From assembly GCF_011382985.1 (NCBI RefSeq), contig NZ_CP049933.1, positions 1,302,001 through 1,366,000 of the forward strand: 64,000 nucleotides of DNA. The letters are read 5' to 3'. The position numbers and the translations under genes were made by a program. The stretch is from Leucobacter coleopterorum. GTDB taxonomy: Bacteria; Actinomycetota; Actinomycetes; Actinomycetales; Microbacteriaceae. Below the pieces are notes generated by a model. It did not search any database, was not told where the DNA came from, and saw only the letters and a list, made by a program, of their open reading frames with translations. Of this stretch, positions 40,766 to 49,594 are shown one piece after another (within the stretch, counting starts at the first letter, position 1; each line of letters starts with the position of its first letter).

Positions 40766-41971
40766 TTAGGCTCCGCGCAGGCGATCCGCGACGAAGTCTA
40801 CGTCTTTGTCACCGCGGCCCGAGAGGTTCGCGATGATGATTGCGTCGCTCGGAAGTGTCGGGGCAAGTTTGACGACCTCCGCCAGAGCGTGTGCAGACTC
40901 GAGGGCCGGGATGATGCCCTCCTGCCGAGTCAGTAGCTGGAACGCTGACACTGCCTCCTCGTCAGTTACCGAGACGTATTCGACTCGACCCAGCTGTTCA
41001 AGGTGCGCGTGCTGCGGCCCGACTCCCGGGTAGTCGATGCCCGAGGCGATGGAGTGCACTGCGGAGGGCTCACCGTCTGAGTCCTGCAACACCTTCGTGT
41101 GCATACCGTGCAGCACACCCGGTACACCGAGTGTCATGGTTGCGGCGTGCCGATCCCCATCGAGCCCCTCACCCGCGGGCTCAACCCCGATGATTCGCAC
41201 GGACTCGTCTTCGAGAAACGCGTCAAACAGGCCCATCGCGTTTGAACCACCACCGACAGCTGCCACGAGCACTTCGGGCAGGCGCCCCTCTTCCTCAAGA
41301 ATCTGAGCGCGCGCCTCGCGCCCAACGACGGACTGGAAATCGCGCACCATTGAGGGGTACGGGTGCGGCCCCACAACCGATCCGATGGCGAAGAAATAGT
41401 CTTCGGGCTTTGAAGCGAAGACCGCAAACGCCGAGTCGACTGCCTCCTTGAGCGTCTTTCCACCCTCTTCAACGGGTACAACCTTGGCACCGAGCAGCTC
41501 CATGCGCACCACGTTTGGGTGCTGCTTTGCGATGTCGACCGCTCCCATGTGGATCTCGCACTCCAGCCCAACGAGGGCGGCGGCGGTCGCGAGCGCAACG
41601 CCGTGCTGGCCCGCCCCGGTCTCGGCAATGAGCGTCTTTTTGCCCATGCGCTTTGCGAGCAGAGCCTCACCGAGACAGTGGTTAATTTTGTGGGCACCGG
41701 TGTGGTTCAGATCTTCGCGCTTGAGGTAGATACGAGCGCCTCCGAGAGTAGCCGTCAGGTTCTCAGCGAAGTACAGCAGAGAAGGGCGGCCAACGTACTT
41801 TGTGAGTAGCGACTGCAGCTGGCGCTGAAACTCGGGGTCTTGTGACGCCTGCTCGTAGGCGGTGGCCACTTCGGTGATCGGCTCCACCAAAAACGGCGGT
41901 AGTGCGGATCCGCCAAACTCGCCGAAAAATCCAGCTTCGTCAGCGCGGTAGGGAGAAAGTGTGATGGTCAT
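40766..41971 (-). CDS. trpB: Tryptophan synthase beta chain, solo copy under Trp attenuation
   Basis: The 401-aa PLP enzyme condenses indole and serine. It has [21 protein letters not shown] (PLP Lys near residue 89), [17 protein letters not shown] and the C-terminal NLSGRGDKD. It is clearly different from the 420-aa trpB at 55981, so this is a paralogue, not an assembly duplicate. It stands alone, convergent to priA, without trpA. Its 5' leader encodes a Trp-rich peptide and attenuator. ATG 41971 follows AAAGGA. Confidence 0.93.
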   Translation of the reverse strand: MTITLSPYRADEAGFFGEFGGSALPPFLVEPITEVATAYEQASQDPEFQRQLQSLLTKYVGRPSLLYFAENLTATLGGARIYLKREDLNHTGAHKINHCLGEALLAKRMGKKTLIAETGAGQHGVALATAAALVGLECEIHMGAVDIAKQHPNVVRMELLGAKVVPVEEGGKTLKEAVDSAFAVFASKPEDYFFAIGSVVGPHPYPSMVRDFQSVVGREARAQILEEEGRLPEVLVAAVGGGSNAMGLFDAFLEDESVRIIGVEPAGEGLDGDRHAATMTLGVPGVLHGMHTKVLQDSDGEPSAVHSIASGIDYPGVGPQHAHLEQLGRVEYVSVTDEEAVSAFQLLTRQEGIIPALESAHALAEVVKLAPTLPSDAIIIANLSGRGDKDVDFVADRLRGA

Positions 41972-42009
41972 AACTTCTGGTCCTTTGCTTCATTGCGCCG
42001 CCCATAGAC

Positions 42010-42038
42010 AAAAATACCGCCTACGAGGAGGCGGTATT
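42010..42038 (-). terminator. Trp attenuator terminator hairpin (3:4)
   Basis: On the minus strand AATACCGCC (42038-42030) pairs perfectly with GGCGGTATT (42021-42013) around an 8-base loop, then runs into TTTTT. It lies between the leader peptide and the trpB start. Confidence 0.9.
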
Positions 42039-42079
42039 GGAAATATGCGTATGCGCACGGGAAACCGCCCTCAGGCGGT
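42013..42079 (-). promoter_or_regulatory. Trp attenuation leader with alternative hairpins
   Basis: Segment 1 is ACCGCC (42079-42074), segment 2 GGCGGT (42069-42064), segment 3 contains ACCGCC (42035-42030), and segment 4 GGCGGTATT (42021-42013). Segments 1:2 and 3:4 pair, or alternatively 2:3. Segment 1 starts directly after the tandem Trp codons, so a ribosome stalled on them would free segment 2 to form the antiterminator. Confidence 0.85.
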
Positions 42080-42103
42080 CCACCACTGAATCACAATGTG
42101 CAT
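42071..42103 (-). CDS. trpL: Trp leader peptide (MHIVIQWWTA)
   Basis: Ten codons and TGA, with two adjacent TGG codons at 42085-42080 just before hairpin segment 1. There is no ribosome site; TACACT lies six bases upstream of the ATG, so the leader is probably on a leaderless mRNA. The tandem Trp codons sense charged tRNA-Trp supply, as in other bacterial trp leaders. Confidence 0.88.
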   Translation of the reverse strand: MHIVIQWWTA

Positions 42104-42109
42104 GAGGGG

Positions 42110-42115
42110 AGTGTA
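42110..42115 (-). promoter_or_regulatory. -10 hexamer of trp leader promoter
   Basis: Minus-strand TACACT is followed by CCCCTC and the leader ATG at 42103, so transcription would begin at or next to the A of the ATG. Confidence 0.6.
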
Positions 42116-42166
42116 GCAGGTGTGCACCGCACCTTGGCAAGCAGCAAAAGCTGCGAGAATGGTCGA

Positions 42167-43081
42167 ATGCGAGTTGTCTTTGCCGGGACCCCGGAGTTTG
42201 CCGTACCGAGCCTGCGTGCGCTCGCTCAGAGTGACCACGAAGTCGTTGGTGTCATCACGAGAGAGGACGCACCGCTCGGGCGCAAGCGGATCCTCACCCC
42301 TTCGCCGGTTGCTCTTGCGGCTGACGAACTCGGCATCCCCGTATTCAAGGCAAACAAACTCGGTGACGAGGCTACTGCCTGGGTTCGCGACCTGGCCCCG
42401 GAGCTCGGTGTGATTGTCGCCTACGGCGGACTTGTTCGCGAGCCACTGCTGTCGCTGCCAACCCTGGGGTGGATCAACCTGCACTTCTCAGATCTCCCGC
42501 GCTGGCGCGGTGCCGCGCCTGTGCAGCGCGCGCTGCAAGCGGGGGAGCAGGAACTCGGTGTGACCGTGTTCCGCCTGGTTGAGGCGCTGGATGCGGGTGA
42601 CGTGTTGACACGTGATTCGCAGGCTTTTGCCCCCGGAACATCCGCGGGGGAGGCTCTCACCGCGCTCTCACAATCCGGCACGGATGCCCTGCTTGCTGCG
42701 GTCGATGGGCTTGCTGATGGCTCTCTCGTAGGCGAGCCGCAGACCGGCGACGCGAGCTATGCGCACAAGCTGAGCCGAGAAGATGGGCGACTAGATCTCA
42801 GCCTTCCCACACAGAGCGTGCTCGCCCACTGGGCGGGAGTGACACCGGAGCCCGGTGCATTTGTGCAGGTTGACGACCAACCATTGAAGGTGCTTGAGGC
42901 GAGCGCGGTCGAGCAGATCACCGGTGTGCTCCCTGGTGCTGCAACGATTCAAAAGGGTAAGGCGGTCCTGAATCTAGTTGATGGCGCGCTCGAACTCACT
43001 CGGGTGCAACCGGCCGGAAAGGCCGCGATGGATGGGGCCGCGTGGCTACGTGGCCGCGGTGAGGAAGCGGTGGCGCGATGA
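42167..43081 (+). CDS. fmt: Methionyl-tRNA formyltransferase Fmt
   Basis: The 304-aa enzyme formylates initiator Met-tRNA. It has VVFAGTPEFAVPSLRAL at the start, the formyl-transfer site region (VVAYGGLV-like, with LGWINLHFSDLPRWRGAAPVQRA; catalytic Asn and His) and a C-terminal anticodon-side domain. ATG 42167 fits the family start. It diverges from the trp leader 63 bp away and overlaps rsmB by 4 bases. Confidence 0.95.
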   Translation: MRVVFAGTPEFAVPSLRALAQSDHEVVGVITREDAPLGRKRILTPSPVALAADELGIPVFKANKLGDEATAWVRDLAPELGVIVAYGGLVREPLLSLPTLGWINLHFSDLPRWRGAAPVQRALQAGEQELGVTVFRLVEALDAGDVLTRDSQAFAPGTSAGEALTALSQSGTDALLAAVDGLADGSLVGEPQTGDASYAHKLSREDGRLDLSLPTQSVLAHWAGVTPEPGAFVQVDDQPLKVLEASAVEQITGVLPGAATIQKGKAVLNLVDGALELTRVQPAGKAAMDGAAWLRGRGEEAVAR

Positions 43082-44559
43082 GTGAGCGGCAAATACGTGG
43101 CGGTCAGGGCAAGCAGCGGGGCGGTCAAAATCGCAGCCAGGATCGCCGGCCTCGTGTATCCCGAGTCGAGATCTCTCCGGCTAGGTTGGTTGCTTATGAC
43201 GTGCTGCGAGACGTAGAAGACCGAGACGCGTACGCGAACCTTGCGCTGTCTTCGCGGATTCGCGAGGCTAATCTTGACGGGCGTGATGCTGCGCTCGCGA
43301 CGGAACTCGCCTCGGGCACGCTGCGTGAACGAGGACGTTACGACCGAATTATCGAATTAGCCGCGAACCGCGCTGTGAGTGATATTGATACTCGAACCCT
43401 CAACGTGCTTCGCCTCGGCGCTCATCAACTGCTGTCGATGCGCACGGCGGCGCACGCCGCGGTGAACGAGAGCGTCGAACTTCAGCGTCGTGTCGCAGGT
43501 CAGAGCGGCGTTGGCTTTGTGAACGGTGTATTGCGCGCGATCGGGCGTTCAACGCCGGCTGCGTGGGAGGCGAAGATCGTAGAGTCGGCAAGTTCTCCCG
43601 ACGAGGCTCTGGCTGCGCGGGATTCACATCCGGCCTGGGTGGTGCGTGCGCTGCGTGACGCATTGCGTTCCGAGGGACGTGAGCAAGAGCTCAAGGCTCT
43701 TCTCTCCGCAAATAATGAGTCACCCCGAGTCAGCCTTGTTGTGCTGTCAGGCTGGCACGCTGGAGATACGGAAGCTTTGGCAGACGCCGACGATCTCACC
43801 GCGAACGGACCGTCTCCTCTCGGGCTCGAACTGGCGGGAGGAGATCCCTCGCGCGCGATCAGTGCACTCGGGTTTCCTGAAGGCGTCGTGCGTGTGCAAG
43901 ATCAGGGCTCGCAACTTGCAGCACTCGCTCTCACCCGGCTACGGCCCGTAGCTGAGGGGGAGCGCTGGCTGGATCTGTGTGCTGGCCCGGGGGGCAAAAC
44001 GGCGGTGCTTGCTGCAGAGCTGCGCGGCGATACGCCTCCTGTGCGCGCCAATGAAGTGTCTGAGCACCGGGCCGAGCTCGTGCGACGCTCAGTTATTGCG
44101 GTCGCAGATAGCGTAAACGTGGTGAGTTTTGATGGCCGCGAAGCTGATGCTTACGGCGACGCGGACGCGCGATTCGACCGCATTCTTGTCGATGCGCCCT
44201 GTTCAGGGCTCGGCGCGCTGCGTCGCCGACCGGAGGCGCGCTGGCGCAAGCAACCCTCTGACCTGCCTGAGCTGACCGCTCTGCAGGGGGAACTGCTTGA
44301 TGCTGCGGTGGCGCGACTCGCCCCAGGCGGGGTGCTCGCTTATGTGACGTGTTCGCCTCACCTTGCGGAGACCAGAGTGACGGTTGACCGACTATTGAAG
44401 CGCAACTCAGAGATTCGTGAACTCGATGCGAAAGCCGTGCTTCAGCGTGTGGCGCGTGGTGATTTGGATCTCGCGGGCAGCGCCTTGAGTGCACAGCTGT
44501 GGCCGCATCGTAACGGTACAGACGCGATGTTTATCGCGCTGTTCGAGCGGGTCTCCTAG
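43078..44559 (+). CDS. rsmB: 16S rRNA m5C967 methyltransferase RsmB (Sun/Fmu)
   Basis: The 493-aa protein has a basic Gly/Gln/Arg N-terminus, a NusB-like RNA-binding domain (about 30-170) and a SAM methyltransferase domain with LDLCAGPGGKTAVLA near residue 300, VDAPCSGLGALRRRPEARW and TCSPHLAE. The two cysteines of PCSG and TCS are the m5C catalytic pair. ATGA overlap with fmt. Confidence 0.95.
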   Translation: MSERQIRGGQGKQRGGQNRSQDRRPRVSRVEISPARLVAYDVLRDVEDRDAYANLALSSRIREANLDGRDAALATELASGTLRERGRYDRIIELAANRAVSDIDTRTLNVLRLGAHQLLSMRTAAHAAVNESVELQRRVAGQSGVGFVNGVLRAIGRSTPAAWEAKIVESASSPDEALAARDSHPAWVVRALRDALRSEGREQELKALLSANNESPRVSLVVLSGWHAGDTEALADADDLTANGPSPLGLELAGGDPSRAISALGFPEGVVRVQDQGSQLAALALTRLRPVAEGERWLDLCAGPGGKTAVLAAELRGDTPPVRANEVSEHRAELVRRSVIAVADSVNVVSFDGREADAYGDADARFDRILVDAPCSGLGALRRRPEARWRKQPSDLPELTALQGELLDAAVARLAPGGVLAYVTCSPHLAETRVTVDRLLKRNSEIRELDAKAVLQRVARGDLDLAGSALSAQLWPHRNGTDAMFIALFERVS

Positions 44560-44616
44560 CGGTCTACCGTATTTCGACATGATCATCACCCCCTAGAGAA
44601 TGTCGGTGGTGCGATT

Positions 44617-44622
44617 TAACCT
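44617..44622 (+). promoter_or_regulatory. -10 hexamer of probable leaderless MFS promoter
   Basis: TAACCT is followed by six bases and ATG 44629. Confidence 0.4.
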
Positions 44623-44628
44623 GTCTGC

Positions 44629-45993
44629 ATGAGTGCAGAGAGCAAGAATGCAGCGCAGAACGCCGACGCGCTCCAAACTAAGAAGAATATGCGTACCTTC
44701 TTGCAGGTGCTCGTGAACACTGCGGTTGCCAACCTCACCACTAATTTCTTATGGTTCGCGATTGTTTTCTGGGTGTACCTAGAAACCAAGAGCATTTTGG
44801 CCACGGGAGTGCTCGGCGGGGCGTACATGATTTTGCTTGCGTTGAGCTCGATGTGGTTTGGGTCGCTCGTGGATCGCCTGCGCAAGCGGCGGGTCATGCT
44901 GATTTCAGCTTGGTCCTCGCTTGTCGCGTTTGTGATTGGCTGCGTGATGTATTTCACGCTGCCCGAGTCGGTGCTGCTTGATATTCAGGGTCCGTGGTTT
45001 TGGATCTTCACGTTCATTTTGCTGGCGGGCTGCGTTGTTGAGATGCTGAGAAATCTGGCCCTCGCCACCACCGTGACGCTGCTCGTGCCCGTCGAGCGCC
45101 ATGCGAACGCGAACGGGCTCGTCGGCACGGTGCAGGGAATCGCGTTTATCGCCACGAGTGTATTCAGCGGTCTTTCTGTAGGGTTGCTCGGCATGGGGCT
45201 CACCATGCTCATTGCGACGGTGTTTGTGGCGGTGCCCATTGTGCACTTGTATGTGCTGCAGATTCCTGAGCCAGAGGTCGTGCCAGATCCTGACCGCAGC
45301 GCCATCGACTTCAAGGGTGGGATGGCGGCGATGGTCGCAGTCCCAGGACTGTTTGCCCTCGTGCTGTTTACGATGCTGAACAACCTATCCGGTGGAGTGT
45401 TCATGACGCTGTTGGATCCTTACGGTCTCAACATGTTTCCGGTGGAGGCGTGGGGCATCGTGTTTGGGGTCGCCTCTACCGGTTTTATTGTCGGAGGCAT
45501 CGTCGTGGCAAGGTGGGGGCTCGGCAAGAATCCGATTCGAACCATGCTGATACTTGTCGGTGTACTCGGGGCACTCGGTATGGTCTTCACGCTTCGTGAA
45601 TGGCCGTGGCTGTTTGTCGTCGGCATCTGGGTATTTATGGCGATCATGCCAGCCGTTGAGGCCGCTGAACAGACCGTTATTCAGAAGGTTGTTCCCTTCG
45701 AAAAACAGGGGCGGGTGTTTGGACTCGCAATGACGTTTGAGGCGGCCGCCGCACCGATCACCGCGCTGCTCATAGCGCCGGTCGCCGAGTTTTGGGTGGT
45801 GCCCTACATGGCGGGGCAGGCCGGTCAAGACCGCTGGGGGTGGTTGCTTGGCGAAGGGGAGAGCCGAGGTATCGCGCTCATCTTCCTGGTGTCAGGCGCC
45901 GCTATGATATTGCTCGCGGTGGGGGCTTCACTCACGAAGCAGTATCGATTGCTCTCGCGCAGCTATTCCGAGGCGTTAGTTGAAGTACGCTGA
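44629..45993 (+). CDS. Major facilitator superfamily transporter
   Basis: The 454-aa protein has about twelve hydrophobic helices and a GSLVDRLRKRRVML loop between helices 2 and 3, a hallmark of MFS exporters. LLVPVERHANANGLVGTVQGIAF and the long loop after helix 11 recall the enterobactin-exporter/macrolide-efflux branch. The substrate is unknown. It starts an accessory block between rsmB and rpe. Confidence 0.88.
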   Translation: MSAESKNAAQNADALQTKKNMRTFLQVLVNTAVANLTTNFLWFAIVFWVYLETKSILATGVLGGAYMILLALSSMWFGSLVDRLRKRRVMLISAWSSLVAFVIGCVMYFTLPESVLLDIQGPWFWIFTFILLAGCVVEMLRNLALATTVTLLVPVERHANANGLVGTVQGIAFIATSVFSGLSVGLLGMGLTMLIATVFVAVPIVHLYVLQIPEPEVVPDPDRSAIDFKGGMAAMVAVPGLFALVLFTMLNNLSGGVFMTLLDPYGLNMFPVEAWGIVFGVASTGFIVGGIVVARWGLGKNPIRTMLILVGVLGALGMVFTLREWPWLFVVGIWVFMAIMPAVEAAEQTVIQKVVPFEKQGRVFGLAMTFEAAAAPITALLIAPVAEFWVVPYMAGQAGQDRWGWLLGEGESRGIALIFLVSGAAMILLAVGASLTKQYRLLSRSYSEALVEVR

Positions 45994-46004
45994 CGCGGTT
46001 ATGC

Positions 46005-47275
46005 TCACTTTTTCCAGGTAACCGTTGGCTTTTCTGCCGCGAAGTCAACGGTTGGGGTGAGCAATGGGCCGCCGTAGACCCGACGAGACCGGTTAGCATC
46101 TCCATTTGTGAGGCTCACCTCGATGTCGACGAGGGCAAACGCAGAAACCGATGATGGAGATTCAAAGTCTGACCGTGTCTTGAGTCCCTTCAGATCTGTC
46201 TCACCCTCAGCAGTCAGGGTCCGCCGAATGTCGCCGTCAGCGACAGTCGAACCGTCGGAGAGTTTTGCGTCGACGTTGTTGCCGCAGGGGGTTGTGAGAG
46301 TTTTGAGAGCGAGACACTCTTTGAGTGAGGTGCTTACGAGTTCGGTGAAGAGCTTATTTGCGTTCTCAGTGAGAACGGGGTGAGTCTTTCGCTGTGCGAA
46401 TAGGCAGTGTCGTGCGTGAGCGCGACGGTATTCGTTCCGCCTTCGAGGGTGAACGCCTCAACCGACATATCAACTTCGTAGGTGCCGGGGAAGAGTTGAA
46501 CATAATCGTCCTTCACGGGGACACCGTTGAGAGAGACTCCCAAGCCCTTGAAAGCAGACAGGGACACATCGGCAAGTCCGTCTTCGAGTTCCCACTCGCC
46601 CTCATAGTTATCGTAGACGCTGAAATCACGGGTGATCGTTTTGCCTCCGAGATCGAAAGAAGCTGAAACGGTTGCCCCGTAAGAGTCCTGCTGGATCGAG
46701 TTGTCGTCTACCGAGATGTTGGTCATCGGTGCGAACTCAAGTGACTTCTTCAGGACCTCGTTAGATAGCAGTTTGTTGGAAGAGGTTTCACCAACGATGT
46801 CGCGGGCGGCGTCAGCATCACCGTCTGCGAGGGCGTTGAGGTACTCCTCCACGATGTCACTGGGGGAGCCCAGGGCCGGATCCTCATTGTCGTAGTCAGA
46901 TGACCAACTCGAACTGCTCGAAGCTACAGCACCAGCAAGGACGGCACCGACTGCGACGATACCTCCAAATGCCAGCAGCAAGAGTAATACGAAGGCACCC
47001 GCACCCGCGACGATCCCGATGATTGCCCCCGCAGAGAGCCCTCTCTTGGGTGGCTGTGGCGCGCCGTACTGGCCCGGGTAGCTGGTGTGCTGCTGAGGTG
47101 GTGGCTGCTGCGCATAGTGAGGCTGGGTTGGCTGCGCATACTGAGATGCGTACTGCGGCGACTCGGTAGGAGGCGCATATTGCGGTGGCTGGGACGGCTG
47201 CACCGGCTGTGTCGGCTGTGTCGGCTGTGTCGGCTGCGTGAACTCTGGTTGCTGGGGATCCTGGGGCACAGTCAT
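46005..47275 (-). CDS. TcaA-like bitopic surface protein with TQP repeat tail (frameshifted)
   Basis: This protein (about 423 aa repaired) has a cytoplasmic N-terminus of Pro/Gln/Thr/Tyr-rich repeats (TQP units), a transmembrane helix (about residues 87-112) and an extracytoplasmic part with DIVEEYLNALADGDADAARDIV and beta-rich TcaA/YvbJ-like domains with a Cys pair. The frame breaks at the minus-strand AAA run (46387-46389); one A joins AYSHSEK to THPVLTENANKLF and adds 126 residues. ATG 47275 lies 7 bases after TATGCT. Function is unknown; envelope-stress or antibiotic response roles are known for TcaA relatives. Confidence 0.7.
47204..47239. repeat. 9-bp tandem repeat encoding TQP units
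   Basis: Three exact copies of CGGCTGTGT and one variant (CGGCTGCGT) lie in tandem in the N-terminal coding part of the TcaA-like gene, a likely site of length variation. Confidence 0.8.
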
Positions 47276-47282
47276 GGATTCC

Positions 47283-47288
47283 AGCATA
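47283..47288 (-). promoter_or_regulatory. -10 hexamer of probable leaderless promoter, TcaA-like gene
   Basis: Minus-strand TATGCT is followed by seven bases and ATG 47275. Confidence 0.45.
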
Positions 47289-47320
47289 TTTGTATGTGAC
47301 CCCAGCTAGAAATTGCGGCT

Positions 47321-47503
47321 CTAACTCACCAGGTTGGCAACACCTGAACCAATGAGTTTCGCCCCAAGCATCAGGAACAGGATGGTCATGATCTCTGAGC
47401 GGTTTGAAGGCCAGCCAATCCCGCATTCCGCTCAGTCTTGCCTCGACCGCGTTCGACGGGATGACACTGAATAGCCAGGGGGTGCCCCGACCCAACTCGG
47501 TCG
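47321..47503 (-). pseudogene. C-terminal remnant of a GAP (Sap) family membrane protein
   Basis: Between the gad stop and 47321 the minus strand encodes about 60 residues (GTPWLFSVIPSNAVEARL, RDWLA, then in a shifted frame SNRSEIMTILFLMLGAKLIG...NLVS) matching the last helix and approach of GAP/Sap-type membrane proteins. The 5' part is absent and the frame changes near 47412. It looks like a gene truncated at the edge of the glutamate decarboxylase locus. Confidence 0.55.
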
Positions 47504-47505
47504 TA

Positions 47506-48915
47506 TCAGTGGTGGAAATGCGATCCGCTGCTGGCCTTGCGGGGCAGAGGCGTCTCCAACGTCTCCAAGAACTCAACCTCACCCTTGATGTCGGAGAGCA
47601 GAGCGGTCGCGAGATCGCGGCTCATGCCAACCTTGACGACGATGCGCTGAAGCACCATGTCAGAGAGGTCGTCTGCCATGGGGTAGGCCGGTACGAGCCA
47701 ACCCTTCATGCGCAGCCGATCCGCCAGATCATAGAGAGTCCAGTTCTTTGTTGCACCGTCCTTCAAGATCCAGGCGAACACGGGAATTGTGTCGCCCCTG
47801 GTGACCAGCTCGAACGGGCCGATCTCTGCGATGCCTGCCGAGAGGTACTGTGCCACGTCGAGCGAGTTCTGCTGGACGGCACGATAGCCCTCTCGGCCGA
47901 GGCGCAGGAACTGGTAGTACTGCAGCAGCACCTGCGCGCCAGGTCGCGAGAAGTTCAGCGCCAGGGTTGGCATGTCCCCGCCGAGGTAGCTGACGTGGAA
48001 GATCATGCTCTCGGGCAGCACCGCGGTATTGCGCCAAATGACCCAACCTACACCTGGGTAAACGAGACCGTACTTGTGGCCAGAGGTGCTGATCGAATTG
48101 ACCCGGTCGACTTTGAAGTCCCACTCAAGCTCTGGCTGGCAGAACGGCGCGATCATGGCACCTGACGCACCGTCGACGTGAATCTTCACGTCGAAACCGG
48201 TGTTCGCCTGAATCTCATCGAGCTTCTTCGCGATTTCCCTGACCGGTTCGTAGGCTCCGGTGAAGGTCTGGCCAAGGATAACCACAACGCCGATAGTGTT
48301 CTCGTCCACGTACTTTTCGAGGTTGTAGCCGTCGAAGAATAGGTGCTCCTTCGTAATGGGCACGTAGCGCGGCTCGACGTCCCAGTAGTTGCAGAACTTC
48401 TCCCACACCACCTGTACGGCAGCCGACATGATCAGGTTTGGCTTTTCGGTTGACTTGCGCTCAGCCCTGCGTCTCTCTTGCCACAGGCGCTTGAGTGCCA
48501 GGCCACCCAACATGCAGGCCTCCGACGAGCCGATGGTCGAGGTGCCGATGGTGTCGTTAGGATCCGGCACGTGCCACAGGTCAGCTAACATTCGCCAGCA
48601 GCGCTCCTCGATCGCGGCCGTCGCAGGGTATTCGTCCTTGTCGATCATGTTCTTGTCGGCGGCCTCGGCGTATAGCTTCTTCGCTTCGTCATCCATCCAC
48701 GTGGTGACAAAGGTTGCGAGATTCAGGCGTGAGTTGCCATCGAGCATGGCCTCATCGTGAACGATCTGGTAAGCGGTCTCCGGCAGGCTTGGTTCGTCCG
48801 GCATCACGAACTTGCTAAATTCGGTTGCCTCGCCGGGGCGTACGAACACCGGGTTGATGCTCAGCACGGGGTCGACGTTGCTTGACTGACGTGCTTTGCT
48901 GTTAGTGGTAGCCAT
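47506..48915 (-). CDS. gadB: Glutamate decarboxylase
   Basis: The 469-aa PLP enzyme converts glutamate to GABA, consuming a proton. It has GTSTIGSSEACMLGGLALK, IHVDGASGAMIAPF, and the PLP lysine in STSGHKYGL near residue 280. Length and C-terminus (ending HFHH) resemble E. coli GadB, whose penultimate-region His shuts the active site at neutral pH. No glutamate/GABA antiporter is adjacent, though the nearby MFS protein cannot be excluded. ATG 48915 follows GAGGAG. Confidence 0.95.
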   Translation of the reverse strand: MATTNSKARQSSNVDPVLSINPVFVRPGEATEFSKFVMPDEPSLPETAYQIVHDEAMLDGNSRLNLATFVTTWMDDEAKKLYAEAADKNMIDKDEYPATAAIEERCWRMLADLWHVPDPNDTIGTSTIGSSEACMLGGLALKRLWQERRRAERKSTEKPNLIMSAAVQVVWEKFCNYWDVEPRYVPITKEHLFFDGYNLEKYVDENTIGVVVILGQTFTGAYEPVREIAKKLDEIQANTGFDVKIHVDGASGAMIAPFCQPELEWDFKVDRVNSISTSGHKYGLVYPGVGWVIWRNTAVLPESMIFHVSYLGGDMPTLALNFSRPGAQVLLQYYQFLRLGREGYRAVQQNSLDVAQYLSAGIAEIGPFELVTRGDTIPVFAWILKDGATKNWTLYDLADRLRMKGWLVPAYPMADDLSDMVLQRIVVKVGMSRDLATALLSDIKGEVEFLETLETPLPRKASSGSHFHH

Positions 48916-49002
48916 TTCTTCTCCTCAGAGTGGGTTCAAAGACTTCCTCGGGCGTGGCCACTGGGTGATTGGGCAAGCGATGCACCCGCGACCAGCAAGT
49001 GC

Positions 49003-49259
49003 CTACCCTTTGCGGTTCTTCCGAGGGCGGAACCAAGGAAACAGGGAGCCGATCACTACACCGGCGAGAAGAACAGCAAGAAACCATGCCCAGGTCGGCA
49101 TCGTGAACCTTAGAAAGAGAAAGTGCAGAGTTGCGTCGCCCACGTTTGAGAATACGAAGGCGAGCGCGGTGATAGTCAGAACAATCGCAACAATTGGTTT
49201 GGTGTAGTTCTGTTGTTCCACCGCTGACCCCGAGACGTTGATTGATCCTTGGTGCTCAT
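49003..49259 (-). CDS. LapA-family (DUF1049) small membrane protein (frameshifted)
   Basis: This protein (about 85 aa repaired) has two transmembrane helices (PIVAIVLTITALAFVFSN and PTWAWFLAVLLAGVVIGSLF) and a basic tail FRPRKNRKG, typical of LapA/DUF1049. ATG 49259 follows AAGGGGGAAG; the frame breaks at the minus-strand GGGG run (49228-49231) and one G joins MSTKDQSTSRG to SAVEQQNYTK. GTG 49221 is a shorter alternative. It lies just upstream of gad on the same strand. Confidence 0.75.
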
Positions 49260-49581
49260 GATTGCTTCCCCCTTTTTTTGTGATCTTATGTAAAAACGTC
49301 CTGAAATCTTAGTGAGATCTTATGCCAGGGTGGTTCTAGAGTGAAGCCTAGTGTCCGAGGAGCGATCTACGGTTTTGGGTCTACTTAGATTGTTGAGCGG
49401 AGAAACACCACATTGCTTCCGGGCGAGCGGTGGCACGGGTGTGGCGATGCTCTATGCAAAACGATTGAGCGGCCCGGTCCGGCCCAGCGCGCTGAAGCCG
49501 CGGTGCTTTCTCGGGGCTGAGGGCTTCGAGATGAACCAACTCTTGCTTGCCGCAGGAAGAATCGGAGGCTGTCGAGTAACG
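49260..49581. other. Intergenic region without a recognisable gene
   Basis: About 320 bp separate the LapA-like gene from rpe. Short ORFs on both strands have no recognisable features. GATCTTATG occurs twice (49282-49290 and 49316-49324), and a T-run precedes the LapA-like start. The region ends in the rpe promoter. Confidence 0.4.
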
Positions 49582-49587
49582 TAGGCT
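49582..49587 (+). promoter_or_regulatory. -10 hexamer of probable leaderless rpe promoter
   Basis: TAGGCT is followed by seven bases and GTG 49595. Confidence 0.5.
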
Positions 49588-49594
49588 AGTTTTT

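Noticed and set aside
47204..47239. Tandem repeats as a CRISPR array
   Set aside because: Units are 9 bp, have no spacers and are in frame within a coding sequence. No CRISPR array or cas gene is seen in the window.
49351..49584. 77-codon open frame upstream of rpe
   Set aside because: No ribosome site, no leaderless hexamer, no recognisable motif; it overlaps the rpe promoter.
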